64,000 nt of DNA from contig CAJNOJ010000153.1 of the NCBI GenBank assembly GCA_905250025.1, positions 62,001 through 126,000 of the forward strand. The letters are read 5' to 3'. The position numbers and the translations under genes were made by a program. Below, piece by piece: positions 46,837 to 58,176 of this stretch. Every line of letters begins with the position of its first letter. Position 1 is the first letter of the stretch. The DNA is from Adineta ricciae (taxonomy: Eukaryota; Rotifera; Eurotatoria; Adinetida; Adinetidae). Under the pieces are notes generated by a model. That model saw nothing but the letters and a program-made list of their open reading frames with translations, was not told the DNA's origin and ran no database searches.

Positions 46837-48315
46837 TTAAACGGTACAGTAACGCAAACTGCAAACCGGTGGTGCTACGAGAAAAAATACATAGAAGTCA
46901 CTGCACTTAGTCACTGCCACACCATTAGACCAATTGCAAATATTGTTACCCCAATGGTAACAGACAGTTCTGGAAGACGTTGTACCAGTTTCTGATGGAA
47001 ATGTGCCGTTAAACCAACCGGTGGCGTCTGTTTCACATCGATGTATAGGTACAGTATAATTAACCAATATTGTTCCCGCATCACCTGAGAATCGAAACCA
47101 TGATCCTGAATCCGTCATTGGGCCTTGGCGATCGCACGCTACAGTTGTGCGCGCAGAGTTTATATTCCGTGTGCTATCGGTGATCAATGTGTAATGTGAG
47201 CACTGTGTTGGAAGAGGAGTCATTGTACTTTGCACTAATGCAACAAACAAATTTAAAAGTAAAAAAAAACTGAAGTCATTAATCTAAAGCACAATAAGGT
47301 CAACATACGTACCACATTCATTTTGAATTAGATCGAATTTTTGAATCCGATGATTACGTACATCTGTAACAAATATATTGCCATTGCTATCGAATGCCAT
47401 GGCGTATGGTTCATTCAACTGATCAGGTGCTATTCCAGGTGTATGCGAACATCCAAACAAGCATTCAAATCCGCCCGATATAGAGCGAATAATTCGATGA
47501 TTTCCACTGTCGACAATAAACATATGATCGTCACCATCAAGAACAACATCAGTTGGTCGATCTAAAATGAAAATGACTTCTGCTCCAAAGCCAGCTATTG
47601 TGATTCCATTTGCTTCATCTCGATCAAACCGTTGGATTCGATTATTGCGACTATCGGCAACATATAAGCGAAAGTCTTTGTCAACAAAGATTCCATGTGG
47701 ATGATCAAGCATGTTCATTACTGGTCCAGAACATCCAGTACCGGCTATAACTCTTGGCCTTAATGCGCTACTGTTATGATCTAACTTATAAATAGTGTGG
47801 GATTCTGAGGACGAACAATATAGACTTTTGACTATATCAACAAAAAGTCCTGTACATGAACTAGCCACTTCCATGACAGATTCAATAACTGAACCGTTCT
47901 GCAACCATCTATCTACTGCACTCTTGTGGAAACCATTATCGATGTAGATGTCATTGTTCTCTGTGGCAAAGAGACCCCATGAATTAGTGAAGTTCGCCAC
48001 GATAGTTTTGTTGTAAAAGGACGATTGTTTGTACCAGATTAAGATCTGATCATTTTGCCGTTCGGTTACGAAAATGTTGTCGTGTCGATTAATGAAAATG
48101 TCTGTTGGTTGCTGACCGATACAATTTTGGTCTGCGAACGTGGTTGCTGCGTCATTCCATTTCGCACACGAACTGAACTTAGGCTGATTGAAAGACGTAC
48201 CTTATGACGACACAAATAAAAAGAGTCTAATTGAATCGAATAGTACAAAATGGTATTTACCTAGACAAGTGTAAGTAGTCGCTAATAAAATGATGATCCA
48301 ATTTTTCGTTGACAT
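46837..48315 (-). CDS. Secreted NHL-repeat protein with C-terminal D8C domain (copy B)
   Basis: Exons 48261-48315, 47313-48200 and 46837-47234, each the same length as in copy A, 446 residues. All eight D8C cysteines are kept while surrounding residues vary (for example QCGTHATGWF in A, RCETDATGWF in B). The signal peptide differs by Leu to Ser at position 2. Equal exon lengths and open frame indicate a working gene. Confidence 0.86.
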
Positions 48316-49034
48316 GAATGAAATGCTGTTCTTTGTAAAACGTTAACTCTACCTAGTCATCATGGAAATCGAGTGGAACAAGAATAACAGTCGTGATCTA
48401 ACATATTTTCAATCTACCAGTAATTTAATGTGTGGAACATGATTGTTCCATTCTTTGTTAATCATCACGTCTGACTGGTAACCGTCTTCCTTTGCGAAAG
48501 TCAGGTTTGATTTTCTTTCATAGAAAAGATCACGTAATGTTTTCCTCTGGGCACAAATTTTGTCTCTGATGATAAAGAAAATATTGAAAAAAAAAACCAG
48601 CCGAATGATATGAATATAAGGTAATCTCGCAAGTCACCACGATTATCCAACTTGGATGTAGATATGCAAATGAAATTATGCTTACATACTCAATGCAGAA
48701 ATGAATAATTTCAAACATCGCGCAAAATACGTTTGATATCATTCATCTGTTGGTCTCGTTCGAATGATTGAAACCATCTGGAACGATACGCACCTACACA
48801 TTTTTGAGTCACTTTTCGTACGTCATTGTTTACAATTTTGTTTAACGGTTACGAGACAATTTTTCTTATCTATTTTGAAATCTAACAATCATATTTCTCT
48901 CTATTTCTGATCAATAATCGAATGTTACTCTGTACACAAGTCTATTTTCTCTCATTTCATAGCTATCAACTGACAGTTTTATAATAAGTCATATCATGCA
49001 TATTCATTCGTATACACAATACAAAAAAAAAAGA
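48316..49034. other. Gene-free stretch
   Basis: Counterpart of 12084-12797; nothing recognised beyond oligo-A/T runs. Confidence 0.5.
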
Positions 49035-49328
49035 ATGTCTCGAACCCCTGTCAACCGACTTGGCAAAGACAACAGAGTTCGAGCTGAAGCTCGTGAAATA
49101 GCTAGCGAACTTGGATATGAAAGTGGTGGTGTAGGACTTGGTTATGGAGGTCCACGTGTGAGAGCTATTTTTATTCCATGTCCACCACAATATGGTATGG
49201 GTGGCCAACAATATCCTCCTGGTGGCATGGGTGGTATGGGCAATTTTGGCGGTTACGGAGGAGGAATACCGGCAGTCCCAAATAGGCCTTTTGTGACAGC
49301 TAATGAAGTAGTTTACAATCAGTTTTAA
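49035..49328 (+). CDS. Small Gly/Tyr/Met-rich protein (copy B)
   Basis: 97 codons from the ATG of MSRTPVNRLGK. In-frame codons upstream reach 48996 but contain a poly-A run and have no in-frame match in copy A, so the ATG at 49035 is preferred. Copy B has Ala to Val, Gly to Glu and Leu to Pro changes and an altered IPAVPNRPF near the end. The core PRVRAIFIPCPPQYGMGGQQY is unchanged. Confidence 0.65.
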   Translation: MSRTPVNRLGKDNRVRAEAREIASELGYESGGVGLGYGGPRVRAIFIPCPPQYGMGGQQYPPGGMGGMGNFGGYGGGIPAVPNRPFVTANEVVYNQF

Positions 49329-49459
49329 CATGAGTATAAACGAAATGGACAGTATTCTTGTTTTGCGTATTTCTATTTCGATCAATTAAAATTCTTGAGT
49401 CATTGAAATAAAATATCTGTTCATTATAGAGAACCGTTCTTTTTATATTGATGAATGAA

Positions 49460-49920
49460 CCGAGTGTCATATTTCAAATATGCTTGTTTTCTTTCTTTAT
49501 ATATACGACGTGAAAGCTACGATCAATTCATTGTATAGTTAAATTCAGCATTCCACTTCCTGTACGATAAATAATTATTCGAATGAATTCAACTCGATGC
49601 TTGTTGGTACATACTTCACAAGCTTGGAATTGGAAGTTGTCGCAAGATGGACACTACCCTATGTTTTGGCAGGAAAGTGAAGCGGTATGAATAACGAGAT
49701 GAGAAATCATCTGAGAATGAGCTCAATACTATTATTTTTGTGAATATGTATTTGTGTACACTGGAGAGAAGAACAAACTGTTGGTTCGTTGTTGGTTTTT
49801 GTCACGACACAAGTGTGTTATATATTTTTCGAAAAAAACTCGCGTCCAAACGTCGACTTGCCGTATAGAAATAGAGAAGCAAGAAAATATTTTGCTTGAT
49901 GACTTTATCGTTCTATGAAA
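49460..49920 (+). pseudogene. Decayed tandem relic of the macin gene (copy B)
   Basis: Keeps more of the 5' part than copy A: a promoter-like TATATATACGACGTGAAAG block, an ATGAATTCAAC start-like piece near 49584, then GTACATACTTCACAAGCTTGG, GTCGCAAG and CAGGAAAGTGAAGCGGTA joined with the middle missing. Stops and the large internal deletion rule out a working peptide. Confidence 0.75.
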
Positions 49921-50182
49921 AAGTCACATCTATTGGGTACACTCTAATATTACGATAAATCAAATGCTTTAAAAAAATTGACTCTCAAGATAAAATAATG
50001 TAATATTTGCGGACAGTAAGAAGAAAATCACATATCAGGGCACATACATATACACTTCTCGCCATGTAGCTTTACCTGAAAATCGTCGTTTTCGTTGATA
50101 TTATGACAGATAAATCTGAGTTTAATTGCTACTCGGAAATTAATGTTTCTGTCCATGATATTTGCTCGTACCTCTATTCATC

Positions 50183-50190
50183 TATATATA
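50183..50190 (+). promoter_or_regulatory. Candidate TATA box of the macin gene (copy B)
   Basis: TATATATA, 79 bp before the ATG at 50269, same context as in copy A. Confidence 0.4.
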
Positions 50191-50268
50191 GTGTGAAAGG
50201 TACGATCAATTCATTGCATTGAAGTTCAATACTTTATTTACTGTGTACAGGAAAGAAAACTTATCTCA

Positions 50269-50574
50269 ATGAATCCGACTCAATGGTTGCTGTTATGCTG
50301 CTTCGTAGCTTTTATGGTACATACTTCACAAGCTTGGGATTGTTACGAGACATGGAGCCGTTGTACACGCTGGTCCTCACCAGCGACTGGTATTCTTTGG
50401 CAAGATTGTAACAGTTATTGCCAAGGTTGCTACAATGCAGCGAGTGGAACTTGTCGCAAGGTAAAAACTACAAAGTGTCTTGGAAAGACGATTGAAGCAT
50501 ACCAATGCCAATGTTCAGGAAAGTGGAGTGGTAAAAATAAACCGTGGTGTTTTCCTTTTGGATTAGGAAGATAA
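50269..50574 (+). CDS. Macin-family antimicrobial peptide precursor (copy B)
   Basis: 101 residues. The mature part, with its ten cysteines, is identical to copy A; the two replacements (Ser6 to Trp, Leu17 to Met) are in the signal peptide. Several silent third-base changes are present, so identity of the mature peptide reflects constraint and not merely recent origin. Confidence 0.88.
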   Translation: MNPTQWLLLCCFVAFMVHTSQAWDCYETWSRCTRWSSPATGILWQDCNSYCQGCYNAASGTCRKVKTTKCLGKTIEAYQCQCSGKWSGKNKPWCFPFGLGR

Positions 50575-51071
50575 AAAACTGAAATCGTGTAACAGTGCTA
50601 TCGATTTCCTTCTTTCAATTGTTTCACTTTGCCTCCAGTAATCTTTTTTTTCTTTGTCAACTGTCGTCTATCAAATAAAATCCGCTCACTCTATTTCGTA
50701 GTAGAAGTCACATATCACTTCTGAGAAGGTGTTTTTTGTGTATATTAGAGAAGAGAACAAACTATAATGATTCATTTCTCTTCGATGGTATGACGCATAG
50801 ACGTGTAATGTACTTTTCGAAAAAAAAATCATGTCCAGGCGTCGGTGTCCTATACAGAAGCAGAGAAACGACGAAATGTATTGTTTACTTACTTCGTCGT
50901 TCTGCCAGAGAAAGTTTATATTCTCATGTTTTTTGAAAATAGTACATAAATAATGTACTTTTTGTCGAAAAAAAGAATTATACGATGATTTATAACTAAC
51001 AACTTTACGCAAGTATAAAAGTACAGATAAAATGCCACTGGATAATATTCATTTCAACTACAACAAAAATT
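50575..51071. other. Gene-free stretch
   Basis: Counterpart of 14172-14627; carries the TATA box at 51014-51021. Confidence 0.5.
51014..51021 (+). promoter_or_regulatory. TATA box of the intradiol dioxygenase gene (copy B)
   Basis: TATAAAAG, 58 bp before the ATG at 51072, the same spacing as in copy A. Confidence 0.6.
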
Positions 51072-52137
51072 ATGAACTCAATATTTTCTATAGTTTTACT
51101 TCTTGGTTTTTTGTGTCTCGCATCGAATTCTGTCCAAGGTAGAAATCGTGTAGAACAATAATCCGATGAATATTTCTTTGTCTAGGATCGGCTCGTTGTC
51201 GTCGAGCGGTATCAACATGCATTTTGACACCTGAAACAACTGAAGGCCCATATTCATGGAACACAACTATGATGCGTCAAAATATCTCGTAAGTGAAACC
51301 GTTGTTATCCAAACGTCACTTTTATCAAATGAATTTTTACTCGGTTCAGAGAAGATCGTCCAGGCATTCCATTTCGATTGTATCTCACAGTCATGAACAT
51401 CAATACATGTGAGCCAATCGTAAATGCAGCGGTGGAAATTTGGCACTGTGATGCACTTGGTATCTACTCACATTATATTCAAGCTAGTAACAATGTACAA
51501 AATCCTAAAACTGACAACTCCACCTATCTTCGAGGTAATTAAACATACTTTTCGACGTAAAGCATTGTTTTCTCGAATCTTAGGTATGCAATTAACCAAT
51601 GCGAGTGGTGTTGCTACGTTTGATACCATCTATCCCGGTTGGTATACCGGTCGGGCCACACATATTCATGTTCGTGTTCATCTCAATGGAGTGTATGTCA
51701 CATCTACTGGATACTATTCCGACGGAAGTCTTGTGAAAACTGGTCAATTATTTTTTAATGATTCATTGACAGATTTAGTTGCACAACAATCACCTTATTC
51801 AACTCATACAATTACACGTACATTAAATAGTGTTGATACAATTTACCAAAGTAGCACAATTACTTTGATGGATATTCAATATGTCAGTTCAGCAGCGGGA
51901 TTATCAGGTGGTATGGTTACATCAGCTACGCTAGGTGTGTCATCGTCATCGACGTCATCATCAACAACAACAAAAGCATCCGCAAGCACAACTACTGCAC
52001 GAGCATCCAGCACAACGACCGCACGTACATCCAGCACGACTACTGCACGAACATCAAGAGCAACAACGACTACGAAACGTTCACAAACGGGTGGAGCGAA
52101 TAATTCTAATCGACCATGGTGGCAATTCTTCGGCTAA
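51072..52137 (+). CDS. Secreted intradiol ring-cleavage dioxygenase (copy B)
   Basis: Exons 51072-51138, 51186-51288, 51350-51534 and 51584-52137; the first three have the same length as in copy A. 302 residues. The proposed metal ligands (two Tyr, two His) and the whole catalytic core are kept. The only length change is eight more residues (24 bp) in the Ser/Thr tail, one extra SSTTTAR(T/A)-type unit near 52000-52040, a repeat-number difference. Confidence 0.87.
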
Positions 52138-53437
52138 ACATGTGTGTATGAATGATCATTATCGATGAATTTCCTTTTATTATAACAAGCTTTTAATCAA
52201 CAAGAGAAAAACTTCTTTTTTAAAACTTCATATATCTTGTTTTTATAGTCGATGATGTGATTGAATCTCGTAACAGAGAGGAAAATGGATATTTTTCAAG
52301 ATTGCTTTTAATAATAACAAATGAGTTCTGCAAATAGATATTTATCGCCTGAGAAAAACTCATCAGAAAGCCTTAGGACATCTCCGAGAAGCAAAAAGTG
52401 AGTGAAAGCGAAAAATCGATTTAATTGAATATATATATTTACGAAATCTCTCTTCGCACGCAAGATTCGATCTGTCATGAAACAACGACGCATCTTTGTA
52501 ACACGAACGTTTTCTTTTGCTTTATCCTTCACGATGAGCAACGACCAATAATCGAGATCAGAGCAGGCATATATTCGCTTCTTTAATTACGGTTTGATGA
52601 CGCTGCCGTAAGCAAATATCTGCATATCAAAAAAATATTTGGTGAGTTCCTCGTTCATTATACTGTCAGAAAAAATATCATCACATTTGGAGTTTTCTTT
52701 TTGCCTTCTCTATTATGAACTACTCTTTCGCTATCAAAGAAAATGATCAGGATGAGAATGAGTAATGATCAACTTCAATATACTCGATATATTCGAGTTA
52801 ATTGTTTCATAATTAAGAATTTCCAGACAGAAGATCTTGATAAGTCACTCGGTGATGTTACTACCGTTGTTGATCACGTCATTTTTGTACACCCAACAAA
52901 CACAAAAAGAGAATTGGTCTAGCGATGAGTTTCGGACTTTATTAGCGGATGTTAAAGAATGTAAACACATCCATACTCTCGCACCAGCACTTCAAACTCG
53001 CAACGCACCACTTTTCCAATGATAAACGAACGGTATCGTTTCGTTGAATACAGGTATCGATAAATTAAGTCTATATTTCAAAGGAAATTTCGAAAAATCT
53101 CTCTTTGTTTCGAATGATATGATCCGAAGGCAAAATTGACTTAGAATTTCAAATTTGTTACGAAAAATCCTATGAGAACATACTCTTGCAAGTTGTGCCT
53201 GAGCACCTTTTGTCCATTCTCTGACTATGTCCTTGCTCCCATAACAAAGCATTAAAAATTCAACAGGAAAGTCTTCCAGAAGATCAGTACCCCACTGCTC
53301 AACCTTATTATAATATTGGCGCAATGTTTTGCATCATGAAAGATTATTCAAAGACACTTTCATTTTCTTCGAAGTTTTGTTATAAAAAATACAGATAATC
53401 ACCAATTGTTTTCTTTTAATATTTTTCCAATTTAGAA
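52138..53437. other. Gene-free stretch, diverged from copy A
   Basis: About 52480-53400 aligns weakly with 17700-18330. A minus-strand frame of 110 codons at 52992-53324 is open here but lacks a counterpart of that length in copy A and shows no motif. Confidence 0.45.
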
Positions 53438-53690
53438 TGCTGCAGCACCTAGCCGAATGAATTGTTAATTTATTCGTGCAATCCAATGGCTAGTTCTCTG
53501 TTCTTTTGTCGCTAATAATAGATAAAATAGCTACAGCATGTCTTCGAAACAAATTTCGACCCTAAACTTCATATTTGCTTTAGGTTATTATATTTTCTAC
53601 ATTAACGGTGTTAAATCTTTATTTCGTAAAACTTTTCGAATGGCGATTAAAAAGCTTTTGTCATAAGATACGACGCTCTGTGACGTTCGA
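53438..53690 (+). pseudogene. Receptor relic (exon 2 of the receptor at 19130-20160)
   Basis: Begins at the acceptor TTTAG|AATGCTGCAGCA matching 19849, then GRMN-like codons hit a TAA at about 53468. Span 6 is partly deleted (about 45 bp). The span 7 part (LNFIFALGYYIFYINGVKS) and the tail KTFRMAIKK are still readable, out of frame with each other. Exon 1 is missing altogether. Confidence 0.75.
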
Positions 53691-54087
53691 TTTGCCTAAT
53701 TAATACACATTTCCTCTCGATCAGAAGCATAATGTTGTTTGCTATAATTCGATTGGTAATGAATCAAATCAACTGTGTTGATATTCCATATCTCTTTACC
53801 GAGAGGAATTTTCTCTTTGCACTCATATTTACTGCGTAGAACTGTCTAGCACAGCATAACATAGCTTGAAAGCGAACTTCAATCAACAAATCATCCACAT
53901 ACGTCTTTGATTATTTTATTGACGAGTATAGTGATGACACACATTACACAAAACAATTTGCAAAATCATATTGAACCTCTGCTTCTTGAGTATCGTGTTT
54001 AATCTTTTTGGACACACATGCGGCGAAAGTCATATACTGTAATTATAGATGATAATAAGAGTACAAAACAAATCTTCGACATGTGGA

Positions 54088-54557
54088 TTACGAATCATGA
54101 TCGGTCTTGGAAGATCGTTCAAATAGTTTCTTCATTTTACACCAGACAAATCCAAATTGTGATTGTCGCTGATCATCTGATGACTAAAAAAGAATAAGAA
54201 CTCACAAATAACACAATCTATGTGCAATAAAATCTTTTTATTCACTCGTTTTCCAAGCCATAAGTGAAGCCGTTTAGGTGTGGAACAATATTCTGACGGA
54301 TACTCGGGTTGACATGTTGCAGTACAGTGAAGATATTGTTCGATACGACTAATAATCAAACCGGGATCGTACTGGGAAGTTAATATTGTGTCTTTCATTG
54401 ACTTATGAACAACGAAGGAAACACTTGTCAATTGTTTGAATTTATCAATAAAAGAAATCATATCTGATCTGAATTTAATAGTGCACTGATTGATATGTTC
54501 AACACAAGGAAATAAAGCACTTAACTTCTTGATATTACCGGCATTTTCTATGGAAAC
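54088..54557 (-). CDS. F-box/LRR protein, 3' part only (cut at contig end)
   Basis: Last exon 54088-54183 (SSDDQRQSQFGFVWC...) and part of the main exon 54246-54557, cut by the N at 54558 in the segment MENA(G)NI. Same splice sites as copy A (GTGAAT donor). The F-box and most LRRs are missing. The break is at an N, so loss of the 5' part is not proven. Confidence 0.8.
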
Positions 54558-54558
54558 N
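54558..54558. other. Contig junction (single N)
   Basis: Sequence jumps from the position matching 20919 to that matching 26256 of copy A, skipping 5.3 kb with two and a half genes. Confidence 0.85.
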
Positions 54559-54811
54559 GACGATGTGGGTGCGGCTGTGAAAGAATCGATGTTGCTAATA
54601 ACATACTTCCGCAACAGAAAACTTTCCAACTTTGTAAGAGAATGAGTCATCAGATAAATTCCAGTAAGCTTCTATTATTTATATTACATTGCGTTTCGCT
54701 CAAAGAATTAACCGTGGCACTTCCGTTCTGTTTGCGACTACAAGCTCATATACGTACAAACATATACTCAGTGCATTGAATTATATTAGTTTCAACAAAA
54801 AAAAAACAGCG

Positions 54812-56024
54812 ATGAAAAAAATCGTTGTCATTGGTGCTGGCCAGATTGGCAGAGAAACGGCTTGTCAAGTAGCTGAGATGGGCTATGATGTTGATATTAT
54901 CAACAGATGTGCCAACGAAAGCCAAGCAACTTCATCTGCAGATCGAGCAGAGGCGCGGGCTATTATCGACAAGAACAGTCTCAAAGTGGTGGAACTACTG
55001 AATGCTCGTATGACAGGCAAACTAACATTTAAAAAGTATACGAATGGAGAAGAATTGGGTGTTTTGCTACGCGAAGCTAATTTTGTAGCAGTTTGTGTCG
55101 GAAGAACTTTAAATTCCATGTCGAATGAGAGTAAGAGCATATCTCATCCTTTACAAGGCGCTGTGGAAAATTCCAACATATATCAAGCTATTGGCAAAGC
55201 AATTGCGGAGAATGCTGCCGATGATGTGCGTGTTTTATCAACTGCAATTCCGGTGGAAGTCGTTGCAAATACTTTGTATAGTTCAATCAAAAAAGAACTG
55301 GAGCAAATCAATCGAACGAAAAGCTGAGTTTCATGCTGGACGCATCTGTGCAGGTGGAACTTTGCTTGATACGATTCGGTTTAAAAATGTAGTTTTAGAT
55401 TACATCAACGCAAAAGAAGAAAGAGCTACCGAAATTATTGATGTTTACGCCCTAGGAAGTCATGGATATGGCCCATATTCAGATCAGTATGAAATTGGTC
55501 TTATGGTCTCGACACATTCTGGGTCTATTCGTTTTGGTGGTGTCATGAAGTTAGATGGGACTTGGACTGATGGAGATTTGATTCCATTCGATCAGATCAT
55601 TAATTATGCTGAGAAACAAATACTGATGAAAGCTGCCTTTACACAACCTGTTTACATTAGGGACGCCGCTGGAGAACGAGCCTTGCACAAAGAAGCTGGC
55701 AGAAGTAATGCAGTGGTCATTAAAGCATTCCTACAACCGGAACTGTTTCAAGGTATGAAGTTGCCATTGGCCGTCTTCAGTAAAGACAAGCAGTTGTTTT
55801 ACGGAGGAGTTTGTACAATGACTGAAAGCGGCTTGTTTGAAGAGATACCACCCTCAACTTATTTATCAACTCAAGAACAGGAAGTATTCAATGTGCGAAT
55901 ACGTGGCATACAGAAAGTAAATGATGCTATCAAAACTACTGCGCCAGGTACGTCTCTTGACACGGTTGTAGCATTGGGTAAACAATTGGATTTGCAACCT
56001 CAACAACTTATTGGCTTCATATAA
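54812..56024 (+). pseudogene. LDH/MDH-like gene with a one-base frameshift (copy B)
   Basis: Aligns throughout with the intact 403-codon gene of copy A. At 55289-55294 it has six A where copy A has five, shifting the frame after about residue 160 and stopping at 55325-55327 (INRTKS then stop). The remaining 3' part is fully open in the original frame up to IGFI at 56024. One homopolymer change as the only lesion fits either a very recent null allele or a sequencing/consensus error. Confidence 0.75.
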
Positions 56025-58176
56025 CTCGAGATCATTTTTGTAATGTTTCTTTGTTCTTCATTCTAATTCCGAAAAACGATATAATTATGATACCGCTCCT
56101 CATAAGAATTCATATCTTCAACAATCTCACATAACGAAGAATATCCGGATGTGATGGGAATTCATTATCTTCATGAGTATGTGCATGAGCATACATCCAT
56201 GGATGACACGCTCGTTGTTCATGCATGATCGATCAGAAATGATCGCATCTATCTACAAAAAGCTAAGAAAGATTCAAAGTATTTTCAACACGATCTATAA
56301 TTAACTTTGCGTCTTCCAGCGGAAGGAATTTGTACACAACTTACCTATGTGAGAACAATCACGAAATAAGATATGCGAACGGAATCACTACTAAGACAAC
56401 CTGTTTACTTTCTATTGTAAAAGTATTGTTGTGCATGAATTTGGAAATGTTCCAGTTGTTTAGTCAGCAACTGCAGTTTTGATCATATGAGTTTCTATAC
56501 AATCTAAAACTAACTTCACAATCAGTACATGATGAGTCTGCTGAAATTGATGATGATTTTCTCTTAGTGTTGTACTAAATGTGTGCAACTATTTACTTTA
56601 TGCATGAAGATGTAGTTCATTTCCTCAGAAGTGTTTCTGTTCATTATATTTGAAAGAAAATAGCAGTTGTCCATTATATACAATAAACTTAGAAAGAAAA
56701 AAGCAGCTTTTTCTTCTTTAACAGTTGAAGAGTTTTGCCTTTTTCAAGATTTAAGTAGTGCAAATCTTTCAGTTTCTATCGTAGCACAACTATAGTTTGA
56801 TCATTTGCAACAAAAATGGTTCTGCAGAAAAAAAGTGTATCAAGTTTAACATTTTTTGCGCACATACAATTGCAACTGTATAAAAACACTGCAGCGAACT
56901 CAATGTCACATACTAATAAAAACTTGTCATTGCATGTATTTCTAACTACCGGCTCCAACTGTTGAAAAGAAAAAGAATTAATTTCAACGTGAGTGAAATA
57001 TCGCATTTGGGACACATTACAATTAACAGCTGAAATAGTTTTTCTGTAAATTGTATATATTCTGGACAACACATTGACTGTCAGGAAGAAATATAACTGA
57101 CCTTCTATAAAAACATCGTAACGCATGAAATCCACAATTGATTTTCTAGTTAGATACTGCATTCGTGCGTAAATGGTAAGTTCTGTTTAACTTAAGATTT
57201 ACAATTGGTGTACATGCTATTCTATGTATATATCTGCAGAAGTATCCAGTGTTCATCTGTACACTTATAATGAAAAATCGTTGAACAATCTCAGTCGTCA
57301 TATTTTGAAAAGTGTTGATGACGAACCAAGACCAACATTCATATACTCTTTTTGGGTTCTTTTTCTATAACGGCAAAAATACATTTTATTCGCGAACATG
57401 CTGAGATTTTGATTCGATGAATTTTACCTGGAAAGTATAAACTACGTTGCGTTCTTCCTTCATATTTCATTTTCTTATATTTGCATTTTGTCGTCTTATT
57501 CTTTATTCTTTGATTTCTCTTCTATACAAAATCTTCTATCCAGTCGAGTGAAGTAGAAAAATACTATAGAGAGAATGATGGTGAGAAGGAACATAATTTC
57601 TATTGCTGCACAAAACAAAAAGCTTCTTATCAAGTTTTTTGCTTTCTCTTTATTTTATTATTTGTCCAAGATAGCGTTTCATTACTACGAGTATCGTTTG
57701 CGTGTAGCAGTTGGAAATTTTCGCTGAAGATGCAGCATTCTCTGTCGCTTCTCTAGTTTGCATGAAAATTCTCAGAGTCAGTTGACGAAACCAAAGTCAG
57801 TATCTCTCATAAAATTGTCTGTTCTTAAATACTATCAATAAGGAATGCACTTCAAAACTTTTTGAACAAAGTAATATACTCGCGTGCAGAATACCTCAGA
57901 ACAAGATTCAGTACTTATCGGGATAGGATCGCTTAGTCCTGTGCTACAGCTTTAATCTCACCGGTTGTAGACCGAACTCGATGAACTTTATCTGTTTCAA
58001 CTGTTGCTTTTTTGATTCTCACCCACACTGTCCTAAGCATTATATCCATGTGTTTTCATTTGTTCTAATTGATGAAGTTACTTTTTATAATTGCAAATGT
58101 TCTGACTATGACGTTAGGTGGTGATTTCTTTAATTCTTTCTTGCAGATACGTTCGACTAGTAAGTCTGTTGGATAC
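56025..58176. other. Long gene-free stretch
   Basis: Counterpart of 27726-29844. Has the extra 480 bp at 56169-56648 and lacks about 410 bp present in copy A. The minus-strand frame at 56776-57162 is discussed under findings. Confidence 0.45.
56169..56648. repeat. 480-bp segment unique to copy B, bounded by an 8-bp direct repeat
   Basis: TTCATTAT occurs at 56161-56168 and again at 56641-56648, while copy A has a single TTCATTAT (27861-27868) at the same place. Either an insertion with 8-bp target duplication or a deletion in copy A through the repeat. No terminal inverted repeats seen. Confidence 0.7.

Larger units (their letters stand above)
49329..50268. other. Intergenic stretch holding the macin relic
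   Basis: Contains the relic at 49460-49920 and the 5' flank of the macin gene. About 130 bp near 49484-49615 are absent from copy A. Confidence 0.5.

Noticed and set aside
52992-53324. 110-codon minus-strand gene in copy B
   Set aside because: The matching part of copy A is not open over this length and no motif is seen.
56161-56648. hAT-type transposon in copy B
   Set aside because: The 8-bp direct repeat fits, but the ends show no terminal inverted repeats and no transposase; kept only as an unexplained segment.
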